Notes under the pieces: generated by a model
What the model was told of the DNA's origin: nothing
Databases searched by the model: none
What the model saw: only the letters and a program-made list of their open reading frames with translations
Made by a program: the position numbers and the translations under genes
NCBI GenBank assembly: GCA_029339195.1
Contig: JAPTJF010000231.1
Location: forward strand, 31,653-95,652
Reading direction: 5' to 3'
DNA length: 64,000 nucleotides
Source of the DNA: Micractinium sp. NFX-FRZ
Lineage: Eukaryota > Chlorophyta > Trebouxiophyceae > Chlorellales > Chlorellaceae
In this document: piece after piece, positions 23,601-33,795 of the stretch
Position numbering within the stretch: position 1 is the first letter of the stretch
How the letters are laid out: each line of letters begins with the position of its first letter

Positions 23601-25462
23601 GCCTGCCCTCAGACAACCTTCCTGCTGCCTGCTGGCGATAGCCTCTTGCGTCACATCAACCTTCCTTCCCACCTCAGCTGCGCCTTGATGCGCTGCAGGT
23701 AGGCCTCAGTGTAGACCACCCCCGCCTCCATGCGCCCGCGAATGGCACCGCTGCCCACGCGCCCCGACAGCACGCCGCTGATCATCTCGGTGCCCAGCCC
23801 AAACCGGCGGGCGAGGTCACCCACTGCGGGGCCAAGGGTCAGAGGCAGTGGGACGCAGGCAGGTGGCTGGGAAGCAGTCGTTGTGGGGGCTGATTCCTAC
23901 CCCAGGGCTGGGGAGGAGGGGCAAGCGGGCGGGCAGCACCATAGTTGAGGCAGAGGTGGGCACATGCGCATGCACTCGTGCGCTGCACTAGCCGAACAGG
24001 CCAAACTCTGTGCCGGAAACAGCCGTCATCTTCTCCCATCACTGGCTGCAGTGCACGCCTCTGCCTACTTGGCTGCTGCCACCATCACGCCCCCGCCCAG
24101 GTCAATGCACCCGACGCCCCCTGTTTGAGTGCACAGCGCACCCACCTGAGACCACCCCCGCCTCCTGCAGCTGCTCATCTACCTCGGCAGCCAGCCCGTC
24201 AAAGTATGCCGTGCTGAACAGCTCCCCCTGCAACCGAGGGGGGGGCATCCAGCTATGTGAGAGCCCACTCACCCCATTGGGGCTCCCTAATACAGGCAGC
24301 AGCACCGGGGCCAGCATGGGGGGAGGCATTCTGTGGTTCCAGGCTGTTTGGGCAGGACCAGAGTTTTGCTGCACAGTGCGGGGCAGGCGCCTGGCCGGCA
24401 GGCTCGTGCGCCCAGCCGGGCACACCAGACAGCGGGCTGCACAGCGCCAGCATGCATGCCTGCCCCACCAACTGCTCAACCGCGCAACCTGATTGATGCA
24501 GTAAACCGCTGGCAGTGCGCACCTGCGCCAGGCTGATGGCCCCGCCGCTGCCCGACACCACCGTGTCTGCGGCCCGCTCGCAGTGCACCAAATCCAGGCC
24601 CAGCTGGGAGGGCAGGTCCACCTGCATCAGTTTTGATAGGGGTGGACTCAGAGTGCAGGTGGGTGGCTGACAAGGTTTCTGGGACAGCAAGCAGGCAGAC
24701 AGGCATGCAGGCAGGTGGGACCATTCCCTGCTGTGCGGGCAGGCCCCGATCTGCGCAGGTGAGCGACTCAGGGGGCAAGTCGTGGGGTGGTAAGCAGCGA
24801 ACAGGCTGACGTACCCGTGCGTTGGCCGTGAGCACGGCTTGATGTGAACACCACCTGCCCAGCCGTGTGCCCTCACGTCACAGCCCAGCCACCCTCTCCC
24901 AAGCCGCCCCCCACCCACTCGCATAAGACCCAGGGCCTGCCCCTGCCCAGCCAGCACACCCCCTCACCACTGGGATGCGCCCGCCGGCGGCACGCAACGC
25001 GCCGCGCACTTCGGCGGCCGCCCGCTCCCGGGTCACATACTCCTTGCCGTTTGTGGTGTACAGCAGGTCGTCGCCCAGCAGGCCCAGCGACTTGAGCTTG
25101 TTCACCAGCTCCACGACGTTGCGCTCAGACAGGCGCGTCTATAGGGGAGGGGCAAAGGGTGAAGGGAGAGGAGGAACATGGCAACCCAGGTCAGTGCAGC
25201 GCGCAGGGGCGGTGGGGTAGGGTGGCAGAGGCCCAAGTCCGGCCAGGGTGATCAGGATAGTTTGTACGAAGGCCCACATCTGGTAGCAATACTCGAAGCA
25301 AGGGGACGAACAATGCGAGAAACAGGGGGTAAGCGACGCGCTGCCACCGGCGCCAGCACCAGCGCCGCCACCTCCACGCCACCGCCGCTGCCGGCCCACC
25401 TTGCTCTTCTTCTGCTGCGCGGCCTCTAGCCCGCTCAGCAGGTCATCTAGCGACAGCTCCAT
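19816..25462 (-). CDS. UFL1: UFL1, E3 UFM1-protein ligase 1
   Basis: About 15 exons on the minus strand. The protein starts MELSLDDLLSGLEAAQQKKS, followed by RLSERNVVELVNKLKSLGLL, LLYTTNGKEYVTRE and a GGRIPVV segment, matching the family N-terminal winged-helix region. Later segments fit the family in order: VDEQLQEAGVVS, GELFSTAYFDGLAAEV, FFQQNGYIGYDTV, EEALSGGGWCDILPHVPSIL, a low-complexity Lys/Gly insert near 21.5-21.7 kb, LQRHLLRAVAGDCADALLRYL, and the C-terminal LDKKAERALVFAQRKAWE...LPEEACQLLDDFHSAVVEQL. UFL1 transfers the ubiquitin-like modifier UFM1 to targets at the ER surface, including ribosomes. The start ATG at 25462 gives a good N-terminal match. Some internal exon ends are not resolved. 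Confidence 0.94.
20907..20990. repeat. CAGCA pentanucleotide array with an embedded 24-bp duplication, in a UFL1 intron
   Basis: The array CAGCACAGCA... follows two copies of CAGCACAGCATGGCTCAATG (about 24 bp apart). In the UFL1 transcript it reads GCTGT repeats, the same motif and orientation as in other introns of the window. Confidence 0.85.
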
Positions 25463-26648
25463 CGTTGCGTCCTGCGTCCCGCCCCGATCGCGGCGCTATT
25501 CCCAGGACGTGGCGGAGTGTGGCGCCTCGCTCAGCCCTCCGTGTGCCGATCCCTGCCTAGGAAATTGCGATCAGCATGGACACGACGCGCCCCGAGCCTG
25601 TGCCACAGTCAGCTCACGCAGTACAGACTGTACAGGCGGTGAATGCAGCTGGTGACGGCAGCTTGGTGAATGCCCAGCCAGCATGCCGCTCTTGGTAGCA
25701 GCCCTCTGCTGACTGTGGCTCATACAATCAATGTGTGAGGACTAACTGTGTATCCCCTGCTGCTTGCACTGTGCGTACTCGCCCTCCCCCCTGGTGCGCC
25801 CTCCCCTTGGATCCGGACCCTCCAAAACGTCGCCCAACGCTGTGCAGCCGTGTTCCTGGTGAATGCTCATATAAACAGGCCTCGGCTGGCATTGGCTCTC
25901 TGCGGCCGTAAAGAATAGCCGGGCTGCAACGATGTCCAAATGGCAGCAGCAGCAGCAGCAGCTGCAATCCCCTCCCGCTGGCACTTCAGCTGAGCAGCGG
26001 CAGGCCGTGGGGCAGAGGGTCCTGCACCAAGGCAGGTGGGGTATGCTAGGCGAGGTGTGCTGCCAGGAGCAGCCCAGCCTGCTGCCGAGGAATAAGGGAA
26101 CTGATGTTGGCGAGCTGCTGCATGCGGCACTTACTGTGGACACAACCGCCCCTCTTGTGTTAGATATCTTGCCTTGCGCTATGGGGCTGGTCTCAGCAGG
26201 ACTGTGAGCTGGGGATATGCTCTTTCTCTGCCCGTCACGGCTGGTACTGCACCACCGAAGTGCCGGCGCTAGCTGGCCTGCCTCCTGCTCATGCATGCCA
26301 CAGCAGAGCTTCGGCACCAGCCGGATGCACACACATGTGGGTAGGTGTGGCTGTGTCTGCCAAGCACGGGCGCACCTTCATGATGCACCCACACATGCAT
26401 CACCGTTCCCCAGCACTGGGTATGAACTATTTGTGCAGCCGGGAGGTCCCTGTGGGTCTGGGAGCCGGCAGAGGGGCCCGGGATATAGGCTGCCTTGCTG
26501 CCTGGCGGCACCCGCCCTGCATGCTGCGCTGTCCATGCTGTGCTGTCCATGCTGCAGGGTCGCCTGGCCCTCTTTTAAGCCCAAACCACCTACACTGCTT
26601 TACTCTTCTCCCCATCTCTCAGCTCTTGCATACTCCACACCTGCAACC
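25463..26648. promoter_or_regulatory. Divergent 1.2-kb upstream region between UFL1 and the small secreted protein gene
   Basis: No gene is confidently seen. An ATG frame at 25932-26207 (+) starts MSKWQQQQQQLQ and is 91 residues long, but it has no domain and no splice support. Before the + strand gene, TTTTAAG at about 26573 is a possible TATA-like element, followed by a C/T-rich leader. Confidence 0.5.
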
Positions 26649-27672
26649 ATGAAGGCCGTGGCTCTCCTGCTCGTGGCAATGCTGTGCCTGGCCACCGGAG
26701 CCTCCGCCCGCGCGTGCAATGGCAAGGACTATACCTGCTCGAACACCTCGTGAGTTTAATCTTCTTGCCGCAAGGGAGTGGGAGTGTTGCAACCACCGAG
26801 TGTGGAACCTTGATCATGTTCAGAAGTTGAACGGACGGCGTGTCGGCTCACATTTGCGGCCATTTGCGGATCCAGCACGCTTTGCCAGGGCCTGGATGAA
26901 TGAAAAAACGCGGGGACAGTTTGGAAGGCGATACGGCGGACCGTCCGTTTCCGTCCCCCCCACGCGTGCGAGCAACAAAGTTCGTTGCGAGCCTGCCCGT
27001 GATTGGGGCCTAAACTGCCGCTACTGGTGCTCCTGAGATGGCGCCGGATGTCTGCAAGCCTGCGAGCAGCTCCCTGCAGTGGCCGGCGGTGGCCCGAGCG
27101 GCCGGTTTCTGGGGACTGCCGGGGGTGTCGGTCCCCTCCGTCCTGCGGCACTCCCTCACCGCACCTCAACGCCTCCCCCTGCCCTTGCCCCCCTTCCCTC
27201 ACCGCAGTTCTTTCTGCCTGAGCGGCCGCACGATCCAGTGCGCTCCCGGCACCCGCTGCCTGCGCACCGGCAGCCGCACCCGCTCCCCCTGCGTGACCTC
27301 CAAGCCCCCCACCTGCGTGGGCGTGCCCGACTACCAGTGCTTCACCAGCACGTAAGCTTTCGCTGCGTCCCTTGTTCGTTGATGTTTGTGGGACTGCCTA
27401 CCGTCTGGGAAGAACAAGGGGGGCCGTCGGCTGTGCCCCGCAGCAGCGCTGCCCGCCAGTCCCCCTTGCTGTCTCCTCGCCTTCCAGGCCAACCAACCGC
27501 CCGCCTGCGCACCGGCCCTGCCGTGTGCGCTACCCCACGCCGTGTCTCTTACATCCTCCTCCACTGCCCAACCTTGCGCTGCAGCTCTTTCTGCCAGGCT
27601 GGCAAGGAGCTGCGCTGCGGCGCCGGCACCGTCTGCAAGGCTGGCGGCAAGGCCCCCTGCGTGACCGCCTAA
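26649..27672 (+). CDS. Small secreted Cys-rich protein with CBM19-like (chitin-binding) repeats
   Basis: Exons 26649..26749, 27208..27351 and 27585..27672 give 110 residues. Residues 1-21 are a clear signal peptide (MKAVALLLVAMLCLATGAS). The rest is two copies of a Cys pattern. Copy 1 reads CNGKDYTC, SSFCLSG, IQCAPGTRC, PCVT. Copy 2 reads CVGVPDYQC, TSFCQAG, LRCGAGTVC, APCVTA. The spacing C-x5-C, FC-x5/6-x2-CxxGTxC resembles carbohydrate-binding module 19 of fungal chitinases. This is my recognition from pattern, not from a search. A wall-binding or wall-protein role would fit an alga with an amino-sugar wall. No catalytic domain is attached. Both introns interrupt the protein at equivalent points of the repeat, as expected if the repeat arose by exon duplication. 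Confidence 0.85.
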
Positions 27673-28367
27673 GCGCCCTGCCTGCGGACGCTTGAGCTTT
27701 AGCCCTCATCAAGGTGGCGACTGACTTGTGAGAGGATTTTACCTCTGCTCGGTCTTGTGCTGCGCTGCCACAACACAGTCCCCCGCGAGCGTCCTGCCCT
27801 AGCTGGCAAGACCTCTGCTCCCCGCCCCGTCCCGTCTTTTCTGCGGTATCTGCCTGAAGTCGACGTGCCGTTCCTGACCTGGTATGCATCTTTTGACTTT
27901 GATTGAGTTCCCTGAAACACGGAGTCACATGTAATGCTCTCTTTGCCCCCGTGCTCGTCAATGCCAGCATTAGTCCCGCTCGGTGCAGCCACTGGTGGGA
28001 GGCTTGATTACAGAAGGCGCCCGCGTTGGTGGGGTTGAGTGAGCTGCCAATCTAGTGAAGGGGCGTATTGTACTCCTGTGTGGACGACGGGACCTTGGAA
28101 GCACCTGGTGGGCGTGAATCACCTGCCCTCCAACTCAGCATGACGCTTCCCGCACCGCCACCGCCCGCTAGTCGTGCGGCACGCCGCCTCATGCACTGCT
28201 CTTATCTCGGCAGCTGCATTGGCCCTGGCAGCTGATGCAATTTCTTCCTCGGATTGCTGCCCGTCTTGAGCCCTGCAGTCTGTCGAGCACCTGAGCGGTC
28301 CTAGCGACCTTTTTGGTGTCGCCCCAACGCTTACAGACAGCAGCCGCTCCGCGCAGCGCCTGCCTCT
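27673..28367. other. 3' UTR and intergenic region
   Basis: The first part is the 3' UTR of the Cys-repeat gene: a TGTAA poly(A) signal is at 27930-27934, 258 bp after the stop. The rest should be the promoter and leader of the RRM gene. Nothing else was recognised. Confidence 0.5.
27930..27934 (+). terminator. TGTAA poly(A) signal of the Cys-repeat gene
   Basis: TGTAA within a T-rich stretch, 258 bp after the stop at 27672. Confidence 0.55.
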
Positions 28368-31004
28368 ATGTCCTCGGCAGCTGAGTTGGCCCTGAAGAAG
28401 AAGTATGCGCTGCTACAGAAGCGCAAGGTATGCCGGGGCCCGGCTCGTGTGGCTCCTGCCCCTTGCTGCACCGCCTCTCGCGCCTGGGAGGAGCACTGCG
28501 GAGCTCTCTGAACCGCTCTGAGCATATACCAATGCGCCCCCCCGCCTGCAGGAGGCAGCCGCCGGCGGGAAGGCTGCCGCTGCCGGCGCCGCCGCCACCG
28601 CAGGTGCGCACTGGCTTCCACTCATCCCTGGGGCTGGATTGGTTGTCAGGGCCATGTATGGAGAATGGCTGTGCCGTTTAGTACAGGGAAGTGAACATGC
28701 ACCCATGCACACGTTCTGCAGGCGGTGGCTCGGGTTCAGCGCGGCCAGCAGCGGTTGCACAGCAGCAGGCAGGTGCCAGGCCTGCAACGCAGGATGCGGC
28801 TAGGGCAGCAGCCATCCGTGCGCTGCAAGCCAAGCGAGGAGAAGCTGCTGCCGGTGGCGGCGGAGCTGGAGGCAGCACGGCGGCAGCAGCAGCAGCAGCA
28901 AATGCAGGGCCCAACAAAGCACAGGGCACAAAGTTGAAGCTTGTGATTCCCAAGCGTGAGATGGCGGCGGGAGCGGCATCGCAGCAGCAGCAGCAGCCAG
29001 CAGCGCACAGCGACCCTGGACGAGCGGCGGCACTAGCAGCACTGAGGGCCAAGCAGCAGGTGGGTGCTGCGGGCAGCGGGGGCGGTGCCGCCGCCGCTGC
29101 TGCAACCGCAGCGGCACCAGCGGCGCAGCAGGCGGAGGCGCCAGCGCAGCCGAAGCGGCCCGCCATGAAGCGCCCCAGCGTGCGGCCGCGCCCCACGCCG
29201 CAGCAGCAGCTGCAGGCGGCGGCAGGCAGCGCTGGCGCGTCTGCTGCCGCAGCGCTGGATGGCACCTTTGGGGTGGAGGCTGCCCAGCTGCAGCAGCAGC
29301 AGATGGAGATGTTCACGGGCGGCCTTGGCGCTGGCGGGGAGGAGGAGAGCCGCGAGGCCAAGCGGCAGCGCGTGGAGCGAGAGTGAGTGGGCAGGGGAGG
29401 GCTGTGGTTGGCAGTGGGCAGCTGGTTTGCGCCCCCCCCCCGCCCTCATTGGTGGGGGTACTGCGATAATCGCACACCAGGTGGGTGCGTATGAACCGCA
29501 CTGCCTGCTGTGCCATGCTGTGGTGTGCAGGGCTGAGGCGGGCAGCGCCCTGTCTGTGCTTGACGTCTCGCACACCCTGCCTGCTGCCTCATCCCGTGCC
29601 GTGTCACGCTGCGCCTGCTGTGCCACGCTGTGCAGGGCCGAGGTGGGCGCCACCCTGTTTGTGGGCGACCTCCCCCAGTACTGGGGCACCGCCGACCTCT
29701 TTGAGTTCTTCAATAAGGAGTTTGACAACGCGCTGGAGGCGCGGGTCATTGGGTCGCAGGTGGGCAGCATGTAGCATGACGGTCACTCCTTTCCTGAACC
29801 AGTGCTGGTGTGGGTTTGAGCACCAGCTACAGGGCTGGTCATGGGGCCGCAGGTGGGCAGATTGCTCGGCGGGGAGTGTGGTGGGGCAGGTGGGTGGTGC
29901 GCTATGGAGGGAGTTGTATCGAGGAGTGCCGTTGGGAGTGTTTGGGTGCGAGCAATGCGCTGGAGGCGCGCCAGTCGCCACATGGCAAAAGTTGTCTGCT
30001 GGTTATTGGTTCTTTGATGTCATTGGTTCTTTGATGAGTTGGGAGCACTTCCCCGGGGCGTTCGGAGGACACATCCCTGCGTTCCGCCCCCCTTCCGTGC
30101 ACAAATGCCCCCGCCTGCCCACTTGCCCACATATCCCTCGCCCGCTCTTTCCGCCCTGCCCCGCAGTGCTACGGCTTTGTCACCTTTGCCTCCCCAGAGG
30201 ACGCCGAGGGTGTGCTGGAGTTTGCTCAGCAGCAGGGCGTGTGGGCGGACGACCGCATGCTGCGCATCAACTGGGCGCAGGGCAGCATGCCAGACTGGAA
30301 GGTGTGGGGGCGGCACCGCTAAACGCTGGGGCTGTCAGGAAGGATGGGGCTCCCCATGCAGGGAATGCAGTCAGCAGAAAGCTGGGTTGGGTGCATGCGC
30401 TGATGGTACGTGCTCCCTCACGCCACCCGGCAGGCCAGCAGCGGTGCACTGCCATGTGCCCGTCCTGCCTGCCTGCCAGCCAGCCTCCAACCCAGTCCTC
30501 TCCTGCTCTGCCCCACGACACGTGCCTGCCTCATCCCCGTGCCTGCTGGACCCCGTGCTGTAGAAAGGGCCGGCGGTGTACCGCAGCGCGGACCCTGGCA
30601 GCGGCGAGGCCGAGGCCGGGCCGCCCCCTGTGCTGGAGGCTTATGAGCACCCGCGTGTCAAGGAGGCGCGCCTGCAGGCAAGTCGGGTAATCAGTTGGGC
30701 TGGGGAGAGCTGTACCCAGCTGTTCATGAGCAGACAGCTGGCCAGATGGCCAGGCGGAAGCTGCGCTGGAGCATGCATGATGCTTTGGGCATTCTTCTGT
30801 TGCCTGCTCCCTGGCATGCCTGCTCTCTGCTGCGCCTACAATGCTCAACTGTCACCTTCATGCGCTCAAGTCCCGCCCCGCGCATCCATGTCTCCCGCCG
30901 TGCAGGCGCAGCAGCTGGCGGCTACGGTGGATGTGCAGCAGATACAGGCGCTGGCGATGCAGCCACCGCCTGAGCGGCAGCTTGTGAGCTACGAGGACCT
31001 CTGA
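28368..31004 (+). CDS. RRM-domain RNA-binding protein
   Basis: Exons 28368..28427, 28552..28603, 28722..29382, 29636..29759, 30167..30301, 30564..30677 and 30906..31004 give 414 residues. The N-terminus is a short charged helix (ELALKKKYALLQKRKEA). An Ala/Gln-rich disordered region follows, with a possible nuclear-type basic stretch (AKRQRVERE). The single RRM has RNP2 as TLFVGDL and RNP1 as CYGFVTFA, split by an intron. The C-terminus is LVSYEDL. The N-terminal helix plus one RRM recalls NELF-E, but that is too weak to name it. The intron after exon 6 has a GC donor (CAG|GCAAGT). The introns on both sides of the first RRM exon hold decayed copies of its edges (see findings). Confidence 0.88.
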
Positions 31005-31392
31005 TGAGAGCACATGAGCAGACCAGCAGCCCAGGATTGGCTGGATGGTTGACCGCTCAGGGCTGCAAGCTAGCACTGGAGCAGCTTGGGCATAGCACTG
31101 CAAGGTAGCAAGCGGTGCACATCCCCTCTCCTTTGCCTCCTGTTCTTTGCCTCCTCTCCCATTGCCTTGTTCAAGTGTTGCATTCACACGACCTGGACCT
31201 CACCAGTTTTTGTCACACCAGCAAAGCAAGCAAATTCAAGCAATAAACCAGCGTGCTGGCTGCGGCGCCGCAGCTGCAGCCTCGGTACTGCTCCCCATGC
31301 AGCCCTGCTGCATGCTGCCGCCGCGCTGCTGCCGCACTAGAGATTGTGGCCGCTGCCCCGCGGCCCCCCCATGGCATCCTGTCGCCCAGCCC
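31005..31392. other. Tail-to-tail gap between the RRM and RIB43A genes
   Basis: Two converging 3' UTRs share these 388 bp. A possible AATAAA-like stretch (GCAATAAACC) lies near 31241 on the + strand. No open frame or RNA gene was recognised. Confidence 0.45.
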
Positions 31393-32371
31393 TCAGCGGT
31401 GGCTGGTGCCCCACTGCGCAAAGTAGTCCTCACGAGGCTGCTGGGTGTTGAGGAAGGCTGCGCGCTGCGCCTGGCGCTGCGCCGCCTCTGCCGCCTGGCG
31501 CTGCAGCTCCGCCGCCACCTGGGCAGCCTGCTGGCGGCGTGCTGCCTCAGCGGCTGCCGCCGCGCGATCCGCCGTCGCCACGTGCGCCGCCTGCTGCGCA
31601 TCATATGCAGCAGCAGCGGCAGCAGCACGTGCATCTGCTGCGCGCTTGGCCTCCACCTGCGCCGCCTGGGTGTCCAGGATCTGCTGGCGCTGGGCGGGGG
31701 AGAGACCCTTGAAGTGGTCGGGGCGCCAGCGGTGGGGGTGCACTGCCGACACGGTGGTTGCAGGCGCCTCGTTGAGCCAGGGGCTGGCCATCGCCGACGC
31801 CTGCTCCGCTGCGCTTGCTGCCGCGTCCTGCGCGCGGCGCTGTGCCTCGGTCTGGCGCCGGGCCTCCTGCGATGGGGCGGGGCAGGGCAGGGCAGGCAAA
31901 TGGCAGAGCTGTGGTGTAAGAGAGTGCTGAAAGTGCACGGCTGCAGGAGCACCCAGGCACTTCACAGGGTGGGCGGGCAGTAAACCAGCGGCAGGCCCAT
32001 TGCCTCACCTCCTGCTGGCGGCGGAAGGCATCTACGCCCTGCTCGTGTGCTCGGCGTGCATCTGTGGATGCCGCAGCCCGCTGCAGTGCCAGGCTCTCGT
32101 GCTGGGCGGCAGCGGTTGCCGCCGAGCGCGTCGCTGCCGCCTCCGCCGCCTCGCGCTCCCGCCGCTCCCGCACCTGCGCGTCAAGCGCCTCCTTGTCGAC
32201 CTGCGGGGCAGCAGGGGAGCAACCAAGGTGTCGGGCACCGTGCTGGCCGACGTTCAACGGCCGCCATCTTTTCCGCATGTGCCTCTGGCTCACCCCGAAC
32301 ATGCGCTGCTTCTCGTTCTGCATCCGCGCCAGCCGGTTGGGGTCGTGGTTGGGGATGATGGGCTTCGTCAT
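31393..32371 (-). CDS. RIB43A-family ciliary microtubule ribbon protein
   Basis: Exons complement(31393..31866, 32009..32200, 32294..32371) give 247 residues, nearly all charged/Ala-rich coiled coil. Family landmarks are RMQNEKQRMFG near the start, VDKEALDAQVRERREREAA, HRWRPDHFKGLSPAQRQQIL (the conserved P-x-x-[FW]-K-G-[LM]-S-P-x-Q segment) and the C-terminal NTQQPREDYFAQWGTSHR. RIB43A proteins sit inside doublet microtubules of cilia and flagella. The protein is shorter than animal members (about 380 residues), mainly because the middle coiled coil is reduced. ATG 32371 was chosen; the upstream acceptor-like CTCTCAG allows a longer N-terminus. It is notable in a Chlorella-like alga (see findings). 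Confidence 0.88.
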
Positions 32372-32638
32372 ACTTTCAAGTGCCGGGCGAAAAGGGGCGT
32401 ATGCCTGAGAGAAGGGGAGCGAGGTGTGTTGTGTCGGAACCCAATTATGGATGATGAAAGACCTGCAGGAGCCGGAGAAGGGGAGCAACAACCAGTCAGA
32501 TGAGGTGGCACCGGTGAGGTGGCACTGCCAGTGACAGGTCTCTTTTGCTGCTGATGCGTTGGGCGGGAGCCTGGGATCGCGGCATACTCATAAATCGGCA
32601 TTGGCCTGCCGCTGCCCTCCGTCAAGAACCCCACCCAC
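32372..32638. promoter_or_regulatory. Divergent promoter between RIB43A and a small plastid-type protein gene
   Basis: A 267-bp head-to-head gap. A CATAAATCGG stretch near 32588 is the only A/T-rich element close to the + strand start. Confidence 0.45.
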
Positions 32639-33376
32639 ATGGCGCGGCTCACTCTCGCCGTTCAGCAGGCCCAACGCTGTCGGACCCCACTGGAATCAGC
32701 ACCAGAGCGTCCGATCCGCAACCAGCAGCCGCCACCCTCCTTGCCGCTTGCCGCCTTTGGGCGGCGCCGCCTGCTGAGCGTCGCAGCGCCGCTGCTCTTC
32801 CTACCCTGGCGGGGCTGCGATGTGGGCGGAAACTACTCTACAGGTGTGATGTGCGTGTTGCAAGTTAAGGGCAGCTCTGCATACTGCAGCCTCAGCAGCA
32901 GGGCTGCGTCGCAGACCCACAATGCCGCTCCAGCCACGCATTGCTTCCCTACCATGCAGGCGTGGCAGGCAACCACGGCGACAATTGCCAGGAAATCTAC
33001 CAACCTGCAGCCGCTGCAGAGAAGCGGTACGTGCGTGCTGAGCAGGGCTCTGGGCGCCGCCGGATGGCCCTTGCTTTTGTGGCGCTCTGCTAGCGCCGCC
33101 GCATTGCATCTTTGTACGGAACTTTCTGCAGGAAACTCACAACAGGTTGCCCTGCCCTGCTGCAGGTTTGCCGCGAAACAGCGGGCAGCAGCAGATGCAG
33201 CAGCAGCTTCAGCGCCGCTTGCTCTGCAGCCGGCACAGTTGGCAGCGGAGACTGCACGAGAGGAGCGCGCGACTGTGCTGAAGGAGCAGGCGGCGTTTGA
33301 GCGGGCCGCCATGGACACGGAGCGGGCGGGGCGCACGCAGCAGCTGGTGGACAGTATGTGGCAGAGCCTGGAGTGA
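32639..33376 (+). CDS. Small protein of unknown function with a plastid/thylakoid-type leader
   Basis: Exons 32639..32843, 32960..33026 and 33166..33376 give 160 residues in consistent phase. The leader is basic and Ser/Pro/Gln rich and then carries GRRRLLSVAAPLLFLPW. This twin-arginine followed by a hydrophobic stretch resembles a thylakoid-lumen transit sequence; this is inference. The mature part has GNHGDNCQEIYQP and then an Ala/Glu/Gln-rich helix ending MWQSLE. I do not recognise the family. Confidence 0.72.
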   Translation: MARLTLAVQQAQRCRTPLESAPERPIRNQQPPPSLPLAAFGRRRLLSVAAPLLFLPWRGCDVGGNYSTGVMCVLQVKGSSAYCSLSSRAASQTHNAAPATHCFPTMQAWQATTATIARKSTNLQPLQRSGTCVLSRALGAAGWPLLLWRSASAAALHLCTELSAGNSQQVALPCCRFAAKQRAAADAAAASAPLALQPAQLAAETAREERATVLKEQAAFERAAMDTERAGRTQQLVDSMWQSLE

Positions 33377-33795
33377 GTGTGGCCTGCCTGTACCTGGCGT
33401 GAGCTGCCGGCCAGCCGTTTGCCACCGGCCAAGAGGGCTGTGTCCCATCTGTATCAAACCTGTTGTAAGTTCAGCCTACTACTCGGCCCCTGCTGGCTGG
33501 ACTGCCAGCTGCTTGGCGGTGCAGCCCTCAGCTTGCAGCTTGAGCTTACAGCTTGAGTGTTGGTGGGCGCGCGGCGGCGGTAACAAGCGGCGCGTGCCCG
33601 CAGTGCTGGCATTTCGTCGGTGAGGGAGGAAGAGGGAACAGGAGGGAATGAGCGGGAAGGAGGGGAGCGCAGTCCCTCAAACAGGGGCAAGGAAGGACAG
33701 GCTGGCGGCGGAGTCAGCATGCTGCCGGCTGGGGGCTACAGAGTGGCAGCGCTGGGCTGCTCTGCACGTTGCTGCTGCTGCTGCATGTGCCCGCT
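33377..33795. other. Tail-to-tail gap
   Basis: Converging 3' ends of the small plastid-type protein gene (+) and the QCR10-like gene (-). It contains a short CAGCTTGAG-type direct repeat near 33535-33560. No gene was recognised. Confidence 0.4.

Noticed and set aside
25932..26207. A 91-residue + strand frame, MSKW then polyQ
   Set aside because: It has no recognisable domain, no signal and no homologous feel, and lies in a divergent promoter region. It could be a small gene, but I cannot support it.
28368..31004. Naming the RRM protein NELF-E
   Set aside because: The short N-terminal helix and single RRM are suggestive, but the sequence match is too weak and NELF is generally reported missing from plants.
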